64,000 nucleotides of DNA. Source: an uncultured Lachnospiraceae bacterium. Lineage in GTDB: Bacteria; Bacillota; Clostridia; Lachnospirales; Lachnospiraceae. Below are positions 1 to 5,999 of this stretch, one piece after another. The stretch spans positions 124,001 to 188,000 of the forward strand of contig CAJUHH010000003.1 in the NCBI GenBank assembly GCA_910585965.1. Reading direction: 5' to 3'. Under the pieces are notes generated by a model. It was not told the origin of the DNA and made no database searches. It worked only from the letters and a program-made list of their open reading frames with translations. How positions within the stretch are numbered: position 1 is the first letter of the stretch; the number at the start of each line of letters is the position of its first letter. The position numbers and the translations under genes were made by a program.

Positions 1-35
1 GTGCTTCCTTGATAAACTGAGGCAGTCATGCCATG

Positions 36-374
36 TTATGATTCATCCATAATTTCATCGAATTCCTCATTGTCGAGGTATTCATCGAACGCATCCGCGA
101 CCATTTCATATTCCTCGTCATCTTCGATATATTCCAGCACTGGTTCCGCATTGACATCCTTTTCATCTTCATAATAGCGGTAAAACCACACTTCCCCATC
201 GTTGTTTTCTCCGTTTTCATCCAGAGGAAGCAAGACAATATAATCTTTTTTCCGGCATTCCAGAATCGTAATAATAGCGCAGACAACATGAGTCCCGTCA
301 TCCAGGTCGAGTTCTACCGTCATTTCTTCATCTTCTATATTGCCAGATTCTGCATTTTTATTAAAGTCCTTCAT
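36..374 (-). CDS. DUF1292 family acidic protein
   Basis: A 112-residue protein in which Asp and Glu make up about a third of the residues and clusters such as IEDDEEYE and DNEEFDE recur. The core, with a beta-rich segment around residues 18-55 followed by an EVWFYRY segment, fits the DUF1292 (YrzB-like) family of small Firmicute proteins of unknown role. The ATG at 374 is preceded by AAGGAG five bases upstream, and a good promoter lies at 427-455. It is transcribed away from the GH13-like gene. No enzymatic motif, signal peptide or membrane segment is visible. Members often sit in the yrrK/yrzB neighbourhood, but nothing from that cluster lies inside this window. The family call is fairly secure; the function is unknown. 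Confidence 0.8.
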   Translation of the reverse strand: MKDFNKNAESGNIEDEEMTVELDLDDGTHVVCAIITILECRKKDYIVLLPLDENGENNDGEVWFYRYYEDEKDVNAEPVLEYIEDDEEYEMVADAFDEYLDNEEFDEIMDES

Positions 375-426
375 AAAAACTCCTTCCTTAAGCGAATCAT
401 CTATCTATTGTTGTAAACATACCCCT

Positions 427-455
427 ATTGTACTAGCAGAAATAAGAATTATCAA
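427..455 (-). promoter_or_regulatory. Promoter of the DUF1292 gene
   Basis: Read on the minus strand, TTGATA (450-455) and TACAAT (427-432) are separated by exactly 17 bases. This matches a housekeeping sigma-A promoter, placed about 55 bases upstream of the DUF1292 start codon. Confidence 0.65.
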
Positions 456-493
456 TATTTTTTCATATATTTCCACACAGAAAAAAATTTTTA

Positions 494-502
494 TGTTATA
501 CT
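494..502 (+). promoter_or_regulatory. Candidate extended -10 for the GH13-like gene
   Basis: The sequence TGTTATACT has the TGn-TATACT form of an extended -10 element and lies about 65 bases upstream of the GH13-like start codon in a very AT-rich stretch. No convincing -35 was found, so this is a moderate guess. Confidence 0.4.
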
Positions 503-566
503 ATAAAAATCTACAATATTTTTCAAAAAAAGAATAACGGATGAAAAGCAGGAATGGGGGTTTGAA

Positions 567-2468
567 ATGTATACAGTTGACAGCAGGCAGAGGAATAAAC
601 CATATCCGTTAGGCGTGACGACAGAACTCGATTGTACTTACTTTTCTGTAGTTATGAAAGAGGGCAGGGATTGCGGCGTTATTTTATATGATAAAAAAAC
701 AGGAAGGGAGAAACGGATTCCCTTTGGTGTACAGAACAAATTTGGCTCTATCTACAGCATGGCAGTCAAAGATCTGGATACCAGCCGTTATGCCTATAAT
801 TTTTATGACGGGGAGAAAGTTTTTACCGATCCCTATGCAAAAGTAATCCACGGGCATGAAAAATGGGGCAAACCGGACAAAATTTTAAAAGGAGGATTCC
901 TGGAAGCAGAATATCCGTGGGAAAATGATAAACCGTTAAAGATTCCTTATGAAAACAGTATTCTGTATTGCCTCAATGTAAGAGCGTTTACGAAACATAA
1001 ATCTTCCGGGATAAGCCACAAAGGAACTTTCCAGGGCATCATTGAAAAAATTCCTTATTTGAAAGAACTGGGGATCACCGCCCTGGAGCTGATGCCGGCT
1101 TATGAATTCAATGAGGCGGAAAAACCGAACGCGGCAGCAATGACCATGGACGATGTGCGTACACAATTTATGGCTTCTACGGATCTTCCATTCAAATACA
1201 ATTGCTGGGGATATGAGGAAGGGTTTTATTTTTCACCCAAATCCGCTTTCAGTTCAAGTAAAGATGCAGCCGCTGAATTTAAAAATATGGTAAAGTCACT
1301 GCATGCCAATCAAATCGAGGTGATCATGCAATTCTATTTCCCCAGCCATGTCAAACAGGGACTGATTCTGGACGTGGTAAAATATTGGGTGCTGGAATAT
1401 CATATAGACGGCGTGCATTTAAAAGGAGAACATATCCCTCTCCATGTGATCGGCACGGAACCCCTGCTGACGGACACCAAGCTTTTTTATTATGATTTCC
1501 CTTACCAGCAAATCTATGGGGAAAACGAAATACCAAAATTTCGCAATTTAGCTTCTTATTCTGACGATTATATGTATACTGCGCGGCGTTTCCTGAAAGG
1601 GGATGATAATATGCTCGGGCTTTTTCTTGAATTGCAAAGAAAAAATCCGAAACAGCATGGCGTTATCAATTATATGACGAATTATTATGGGTTTACGTTA
1701 GCGGACATGGTATCCTATGAAAAGAAACATAACGAAGCGAACGGCGAAAATAATGCCGACGGCAATGACTGCAATGCTACATGGAACTGCGGTTATGAGG
1801 GAAATACCCGGAAGAAAGCGATCATGGAACTGCGCAAACGCCAGATGAAAAATGCCCTAACAATGCTTTTTATGTCACAAGGGACGCCCCTGATCTACAG
1901 CGGGGACGAATTCGGCAATACCAGATTTGGAAACAACAACCCTTATTGCCAGGACAATGAAACGGGCTGGGTGAAATGGAACAGAAATGGATTAGGAGAG
2001 GCAGTTTTTTCCCATGTGAAGGACATGATCCGACTGAAAAAAGAACATCCTATTTTACATTGCCCGAATGAACTTAAAATATTGGATTATATCGGATGCG
2101 GCTATCCGGATCTGTCCTACCATGGCGCGGAAGCATGGCGGCCGGAACTGGATTATTACAGTCGCCATGCGGGAGCGATGTATTGCGGCTGTTATGCCAA
2201 AAGCAGGGAAGGCGAAGAGGATAACTTCTTTTATGTTGCATATAATATGCACTGGATATCCCATACCTTCGCCCTGCCGAAACTTCCGAAAGGCATGGAA
2301 TGGCATCTGCTGGCAGATACCGGTTCCGATGGCGGCATCGGGATAGCCGAAGAAGCCGAAAAAGAACCACATGTAGAAGTGGCTTCCCGCACGATCCGAA
2401 TTTATATATCAAAACAGGAGGAAAGCGCCCCGGACACCAAACCCCGCTATGAAAAGAGCGCTTTTTAG
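567..2468 (+). CDS. GlgX/isoamylase-like GH13 protein lacking the catalytic triad
   Basis: A 633-residue protein with the layout of glycogen debranching enzymes: a CBM48-like N-terminal domain (about 12-95), a GH13 barrel (about 130-480) and a C-terminal beta domain. GlgX landmarks are clear, including KKHNEANGENN (387-396), SQGTPLIYSGDEFG (437-450) and GNNNPYCQDNE (455-465). However, every GH13 catalytic position visible is changed. Region II, normally DGFRFD, reads DGVHLK (281-286), so the nucleophile Asp is Lys286 and the invariant Arg is His284. Region III has Tyr309 where the acid/base Glu belongs. Region IV, normally HDGF, is YYGF (373-376). Region I has lost Asp and Asn-His. The fold is probably kept but hydrolysis is not expected; glycan binding or a regulatory role is inference. 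The ATG follows GGAATGGGGG. The downstream DUF5662 gene starts 3 bases after the stop. Confidence 0.8.
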   Translation: MYTVDSRQRNKPYPLGVTTELDCTYFSVVMKEGRDCGVILYDKKTGREKRIPFGVQNKFGSIYSMAVKDLDTSRYAYNFYDGEKVFTDPYAKVIHGHEKWGKPDKILKGGFLEAEYPWENDKPLKIPYENSILYCLNVRAFTKHKSSGISHKGTFQGIIEKIPYLKELGITALELMPAYEFNEAEKPNAAAMTMDDVRTQFMASTDLPFKYNCWGYEEGFYFSPKSAFSSSKDAAAEFKNMVKSLHANQIEVIMQFYFPSHVKQGLILDVVKYWVLEYHIDGVHLKGEHIPLHVIGTEPLLTDTKLFYYDFPYQQIYGENEIPKFRNLASYSDDYMYTARRFLKGDDNMLGLFLELQRKNPKQHGVINYMTNYYGFTLADMVSYEKKHNEANGENNADGNDCNATWNCGYEGNTRKKAIMELRKRQMKNALTMLFMSQGTPLIYSGDEFGNTRFGNNNPYCQDNETGWVKWNRNGLGEAVFSHVKDMIRLKKEHPILHCPNELKILDYIGCGYPDLSYHGAEAWRPELDYYSRHAGAMYCGCYAKSREGEEDNFFYVAYNMHWISHTFALPKLPKGMEWHLLADTGSDGGIGIAEEAEKEPHVEVASRTIRIYISKQEESAPDTKPRYEKSAF

Positions 2469-2471
2469 AAA

Positions 2472-3038
2472 ATGAAAGCTTGGAATCATTTGAAAACAAT
2501 TACTTACCATAAATATCTCGTCATGAAAGGCTGTTTTCGCGTCGGACTTTATTACCAAGGGATTATGCACGATATATCCAAATATAGCCCGACGGAATTC
2601 CTGGTAGGCGCGAAGTATTACCAGGGCAATCGAAGCCCGAACAATGCGGAAAGGGAAGCGATCGGTTATTCCAGTTCCTGGCTCCACCACAAAGGCAGGA
2701 ACAAGCATCATTATGAATATTGGATTGACTATAGTTCTAAAAATATTCCCGGAGGCATGGCTCCGGCTCCTATGCCTAGGCGCTATGTCGTGGAAATGCT
2801 GATGGATCGCATTGCGGCGAGCAAGGTCTACAAAAAAGAAGCGTATACAGACAGCAGTCCTTTAGAATATTACCTTTCCGGCAAGGAACGCGTTCCCATG
2901 CATGACAAAACAAAAAGACAGCTGGAAAAACTTCTTTCTATGCTTGCAAAGGAAGGAGAGGGGAAAACCTTTGCCTATATAAGAAAGCACGTCCTTCGAA
3001 AATCAGCACGGCGCTTGGCTCATTATCCGCAGGAATAA
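2472..3038 (+). CDS. DUF5662 family protein
   Basis: A 188-residue soluble protein rich in His and Tyr. It carries HDISKYSPTEF (33-43), a WLHHKGRNKHHYEYW segment (70-84) and VVEMLMDRIAAS (106-117). The spaced His, Asp and Glu residues look like a metal-binding helical bundle of the HD type, and the pattern matches proteins now grouped as DUF5662 (sometimes mislabelled catalase). The metal-site reading is inference. The start codon lies 3 bases beyond the stop of the GH13-like gene, so the two are almost certainly cotranscribed and perhaps translationally coupled. No signal peptide or membrane segment is seen. The substrate is unknown. Confidence 0.75.
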   Translation: MKAWNHLKTITYHKYLVMKGCFRVGLYYQGIMHDISKYSPTEFLVGAKYYQGNRSPNNAEREAIGYSSSWLHHKGRNKHHYEYWIDYSSKNIPGGMAPAPMPRRYVVEMLMDRIAASKVYKKEAYTDSSPLEYYLSGKERVPMHDKTKRQLEKLLSMLAKEGEGKTFAYIRKHVLRKSARRLAHYPQE

Positions 3039-3048
3039 ACGAGTCACC

Positions 3049-3087
3049 CTTTATGCTTTGCCGCATAAGATAAAGCATAGCATAAAG
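3049..3087 (+). promoter_or_regulatory. Alternative hairpins ahead of the Cys-rich gene
   Basis: CTTTATGCT (3049-3057) is the inverted complement of AGCATAAAG (3079-3087). A shorter alternative stem pairs ATGCTTT (3053-3059) with AAAGCAT (3072-3078). The two are mutually exclusive. The longer one reaches into the AAAGGAG ribosome-binding site (3084-3090) of the next gene, so it could limit translation. There is no T-tract, so it does not read as a terminator. Confidence 0.45.
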
Positions 3088-3099
3088 GAGTGGAAAACT

Positions 3100-3336
3100 A
3101 TGAATAATTGTCTGATTTTGTTACTTTTACTTTGCTGCTGCGGTAATAACGGCGGATACCGGGACGGTGACAGTGGATGCGGCAGCGTCCCCGACAACTG
3201 CGGATGCGGCGGAAGAGATTCCAGGAATGACGGCCGATGCAGGGACAGAGACCGCGACAGGGATGACTGCAGGGGAGGGTTTGCTCCGTTCCCGTCACCC
3301 GGAAGCACTTGCGGATGCGAGGAAAAGGAATCCTGA
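3100..3336 (+). CDS. Small Cys-rich secreted or membrane-anchored protein
   Basis: A 78-residue protein when begun at the ATG at 3100, which follows AAAGGAG with good spacing; an in-frame ATG at 3058 has no ribosome-binding site. Residues 4-11 form a short Leu-rich stretch ending in CCCG, followed by a Gly-, Asp- and Arg-rich tail with an RDRDRDRDD run. There are 11 cysteines, many in CxC or CG pairs. The short hydrophobic stretch and the Cys cluster could be a weak signal, a lipidation-type site or a metal-binding patch; none can be decided. Similar tiny Cys-rich proteins are common and uncharacterised in clostridia. It lies between DUF5662 and trpS. The reading frame is plausible but the function is unknown. 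Confidence 0.55.
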   Translation: MNNCLILLLLLCCCGNNGGYRDGDSGCGSVPDNCGCGGRDSRNDGRCRDRDRDRDDCRGGFAPFPSPGSTCGCEEKES

Positions 3337-3362
3337 TCCAACGGTAATGGAAAGCTTTTGGA

Positions 3363-3432
3363 TGCCTCCGATGATTCTTGACGTATGATGGCAGCAATGC
3401 TAAACTAATACAAAAAGAATCATCTGGAGGCA
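3363..3432 (+). promoter_or_regulatory. Long hairpin sequestering the trpS ribosome-binding site
   Basis: TGCCTCC-GATGATTCTT (3363-3379) pairs with AAGAATCATC-T-GGAGGCA (3415-3432), giving 17 base pairs with one bulged T at 3425 and a 35-base loop. The GGAGG of the trpS ribosome-binding site (3426-3430) is entirely inside the 3' arm, eight bases before the ATG. There is no T-tract, so this suggests control of translation start, not termination. No T-box AGGGTGGNACC element was found nearby. The regulatory role is inference. Confidence 0.6.
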
Positions 3433-3438
3433 ATTATT

Positions 3439-4443
3439 ATGATAGACGGAAAAAAAATACTTTTCAGCGGCATGCAGTCAACCGGGAATTTGACGATTGG
3501 AAATTATCTGGGAGCGCTGAAAAACTGGTTGACGTTGAGCGATGAATATGAATGCTTCTATTCAGTGGTTGACATGCATTCCATCACCATCCGGCAAGAC
3601 CCTTCTGAATTGCGCAAAAGGGCGAGGAATCTGCTGACTTTATATATTGCTGCAGGGCTTGATCCAAAAAAGAACTGCATTTATTACCAGTCCCATGTAT
3701 CCGGGCATGCCGAACTGGCATGGATCCTGAACTGCTTTACCTATATCGGCGAGTTGAACCGCATGACGCAGTTTAAAGACAAAGCGACGAAACATGCGGA
3801 TAATATCAATGCAGGACTCTATACTTACCCGGTACTGATGGCGGCTGACATTCTATTATATCAGTCAGACGTGGTGCCGGTCGGAAAGGACCAGCTCCAG
3901 CATCTGGAAATCACGAGGGATATCGCGCAGCGTTTCAATGCTATTTATGGAGATATATTCACGATACCGGAACCCTATATGGGAAAAGCCGGAGCCAACA
4001 TCAGAAGCCTTCAGAACCCGGAAAAGAAAATGTCCAAATCGGACGAAAATGCAAACGCCAGCATATATTTGATGGATGATCCTGATACCATTATCCGTAA
4101 ATTCAAACGGGCCGTCACCGATTCAGAAGCTTCTGTGAGATATAGGGACGAGCAGCCAGGCATCAAAAATCTGATTGAAATCTATTGCGCATGTACTGGA
4201 AAGACACCGGAAGAAACAGAAAAGGAATTTGACGGCAAGGGGTACAGTGAATTCAAGCCCGCCGTAGGAGAAGCGGTGGTCAGCGTATTAAAACCAGTGC
4301 AGGACCGCTTTTATGAACTGTCAAAAGATAAGGCGTATATCGATGGCATTATTAAAGAAAATGCGGAGAAAGCGAATTATTATGCCACAAAAACCTTACG
4401 CAAAGTACAGAAAAAAATAGGATTCCCGGAGCGGATCCGTTAA
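3439..4443 (+). CDS. trpS: Tryptophanyl-tRNA synthetase
   Basis: Class I aminoacyl-tRNA synthetase that charges tRNA-Trp with tryptophan using ATP in the cytoplasm. The 334-residue length is typical. The HIGH-type motif appears as TGNLTIGNYLG (15-25), and the second signature is KMSKS (197-201) followed by DENA. Other family blocks include SVVDMHSIT and VPVGKDQLQHLE. The ATG at 3439 has GGAGG eight bases upstream, but that site is buried in a long hairpin, which suggests regulated translation. A nuclease-like gene follows after 5 bases and is probably cotranscribed. Clostridial trpS is often T-box controlled; this one shows a different leader. Confidence 0.97.
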   Translation: MIDGKKILFSGMQSTGNLTIGNYLGALKNWLTLSDEYECFYSVVDMHSITIRQDPSELRKRARNLLTLYIAAGLDPKKNCIYYQSHVSGHAELAWILNCFTYIGELNRMTQFKDKATKHADNINAGLYTYPVLMAADILLYQSDVVPVGKDQLQHLEITRDIAQRFNAIYGDIFTIPEPYMGKAGANIRSLQNPEKKMSKSDENANASIYLMDDPDTIIRKFKRAVTDSEASVRYRDEQPGIKNLIEIYCACTGKTPEETEKEFDGKGYSEFKPAVGEAVVSVLKPVQDRFYELSKDKAYIDGIIKENAEKANYYATKTLRKVQKKIGFPERIR

Positions 4444-4448
4444 AGGCC

Positions 4449-5210
4449 ATGGATGAGAAAAGATTTGAAGCCGCCAAAAAAAAGATCATCGGACAATCCA
4501 GGGAAAGAACAGGCATTGGAACCTTTCAGGAAAAAACGATCCATGCCGTAATTAAGAACTATTATGCGCCCGATGAGAATACCCATGAAGTGCCAATTGG
4601 CAAATATGTGGCTGATATTTTTGACGGGGAATCTGTTTGGGAAATTCAAAACGGCAATTTTTATAAAATCCGGGAGAAGCTGGATGCCTTTCTCGCACAA
4701 TATCCTGTCACTATTGTTTATCCGATTCCACATCAGAAATGGCTGATCTGGATCGACAAAGAAACGGGGGAATTGTCGCCGAAAAGAAAGAGTCCCCTGA
4801 CAGGAAATGCCTACCGGGCATTCCCTGAACTGTACCGTATCAAAAGCTATCTGAAAAATGACAAACTGCGTTTTATTTTTCCTCTTGTAGATATGGAAGA
4901 ATACCGTCTGTTGAACGGGTGGAGCAAAGACCGAAAAAAGGGATCCCGGCGTTATGACCGCATCCCAGTCGGGCTTTTTGATGAAATAACGGTAGAAAAA
5001 AGAGAGGATTACCTACAGTTTCTGCCAGAAGGGCTTCCAGATCCTTTTACATCAAAGGATCTGGCAAAAACGGCGAAAATCCCTTTGAAAATAGCCGGCA
5101 ATGTGCTGCATATACTGAATTACCTTGACCTGGTGGAAAGAGACGGGAAAAGAGGAAATGCTTATTTGTATCGGAGAAACGCAGTGCGATCCCTATCGGC
5201 CAACGGGTAA
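4449..5210 (+). CDS. Predicted PD-(D/E)XK-like protein with C-terminal winged helix
   Basis: A 253-residue protein not assigned to a named function. The N-terminal half has the order expected of a restriction-endonuclease-like core: Glu28 in a first helix (QEKTIHAVI), Asp56 in a strand (YVADIFD), then Glu65-x-Gln67 (WEIQNG) and a following helix. The C-terminal part, about 195-245, reads as a winged helix (TSKDLAKTAKIPLKIAGNVLHIL then LDLVERDGKRGN). This suggests a DNA- or RNA-binding nuclease or a regulator descended from one, and is inference from motif spacing. It starts 5 bases after trpS with only weak AAAGG in front, so translational coupling is likely. Why such a gene is tied to trpS is unclear. 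Confidence 0.65.
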   Translation: MDEKRFEAAKKKIIGQSRERTGIGTFQEKTIHAVIKNYYAPDENTHEVPIGKYVADIFDGESVWEIQNGNFYKIREKLDAFLAQYPVTIVYPIPHQKWLIWIDKETGELSPKRKSPLTGNAYRAFPELYRIKSYLKNDKLRFIFPLVDMEEYRLLNGWSKDRKKGSRRYDRIPVGLFDEITVEKREDYLQFLPEGLPDPFTSKDLAKTAKIPLKIAGNVLHILNYLDLVERDGKRGNAYLYRRNAVRSLSANG

Positions 5211-5270
5211 TAAATTCATCAAGAACGTTTCACAGCTGCCGTTGCGGGACATTTTTGGTTTTTTTCATGT

Positions 5271-5510
5271 TTATGCGACTTTATTATAATCGATAATCGA
5301 AATCTTGCTTACAATTTTTTCAAGGCTGTCCAGAATATCATCGATTTTCTCAACTACGGATCCCTTGAACACTACGTCGCCGCATTGCACACACTTTAAA
5401 CACGGCACATTTTCAATGATAACATAACATTCTTTAAGCTGTGCAAAATAGGAGGTTTTGCCCTCTTCCATAATTCCGCTTTTACAACTTGTACACCTCA
5501 TAAGTCGCAC
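5271..5510 (-). CDS. YgiT-type zinc finger protein (putative antitoxin)
   Basis: A 79-residue protein with two CxxC pairs, CTSC near the N-terminus and CLKC/CVQCG in the middle, followed by a helical C-terminus. This is the zinc-binding module of the MqsA/YgiT antitoxin family. Full MqsA (about 130 residues) has an extra helix-turn-helix domain that is absent here, so DNA binding is not assured. The start overlaps the end of the upstream DUF4258 gene by about 13 bases, the usual arrangement for DUF4258/YgiT pairs with the toxin-like gene first. An alternative start lies three codons in (MRCTSC). Partner identity and antitoxin activity are inferred from family and context. Confidence 0.75.
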   Translation of the reverse strand: MRLMRCTSCKSGIMEEGKTSYFAQLKECYVIIENVPCLKCVQCGDVVFKGSVVEKIDDILDSLEKIVSKISIIDYNKVA

Positions 5511-5818
5511 TCCTTTCTGGTTTTTAAATCATTCTTAAATTTAGTGGTATTAGGAATATATGCCGTTATAATGCGGCCGGACTCCCCTTCGTCACTGATT
5601 ACAGCATGTATGATCCTATTGTCTGCTGCACGGCCAAAAATCAAACAGCTCGGGAACGGAAAATCATCGGAATACTGTTCTATTATTTCACCTGACATAA
5701 CACAATACTTAATATCCTTTTGCTTGATATTGCGCTCCCTGCATCTGTTTTTCGCATGTTCAGATATAACGATCACATCATTTTGGAAATATTTTCTTAA
5801 TGTTTCTATATCAATCAT
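5498..5818 (-). CDS. DUF4258 domain protein (putative toxin)
   Basis: A 106-residue protein from the ATG at 5818, chosen because AGAAGGG lies about eight bases upstream; an ATG at 5863 would add 15 residues without a ribosome-binding site. The body contains ISEHAKNRCRERNI, an I-x-x-x-I-x-x-G-E-I-I-E-Q-Y segment and FGRAADNRIIHAVIS, matching DUF4258, a compact RelE/BrnT-like fold common in bacterial toxins. The HAKNRCRER segment supplies the basic residues often used for RNA cleavage. The overlapping downstream YgiT-type zinc finger completes a toxin-antitoxin-like cassette driven by a near-consensus promoter at 5900-5928. Toxicity is inferred, not shown. Confidence 0.72.
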   Translation of the reverse strand: MIDIETLRKYFQNDVIVISEHAKNRCRERNIKQKDIKYCVMSGEIIEQYSDDFPFPSCLIFGRAADNRIIHAVISDEGESGRIITAYIPNTTKFKNDLKTRKECDL

Positions 5819-5899
5819 TTCATGATCCCTTCTAAAAGTTTTTTCTTCCGATGCAATATGCAAATCTTTTTTGAGGATTGTAGTATTCTATTAAAATTA

Positions 5900-5928
5900 A
5901 GTATATCACGGCGAAGGGCGACTGTCAA
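5900..5928 (-). promoter_or_regulatory. Promoter of the DUF4258/YgiT cassette
   Basis: On the minus strand TTGACA (5923-5928) and TATACT (5900-5905) are separated by exactly 17 bases, close to a perfect sigma-A promoter. The -35 hexamer lies inside the palindrome at 5918-5940. Confidence 0.75.
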
Positions 5929-5940
5929 AAAAACAGTCGC
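5918..5940. promoter_or_regulatory. Palindrome overlapping the toxin-antitoxin -35 (operator candidate)
   Basis: GCGACTGT (5918-5925), a seven-base A-rich spacer and ACAGTCGC (5933-5940) form a perfect 8-bp inverted repeat. It covers the -35 of the leftward cassette and lies about 20 bases from the rightward miaB -10. TTTT follows on the plus strand, so a weak terminator is an alternative, but no plus-strand gene ends just upstream. Autoregulatory binding is inference. Confidence 0.5.
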
Positions 5941-5959
5941 TTTTCATTCCTTATTGTGC

Positions 5960-5965
5960 TATAAT
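5960..5965 (+). promoter_or_regulatory. -10 element of the miaB promoter
   Basis: A perfect TATAAT lies 35 bases before the miaB start. The expected -35 position falls at the edge of the palindrome and is weak. Confidence 0.45.
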
Positions 5966-5999
5966 GGGCAGGTAAATTCAGGGAACGAGGAATCGAAAA

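Noticed and set aside
3340..3438. Possible T-box riboswitch before trpS
   Set aside because: No AGGGTGGNACC T-box sequence, specifier stem or terminator was found; the region is explained by a single hairpin over the ribosome-binding site.
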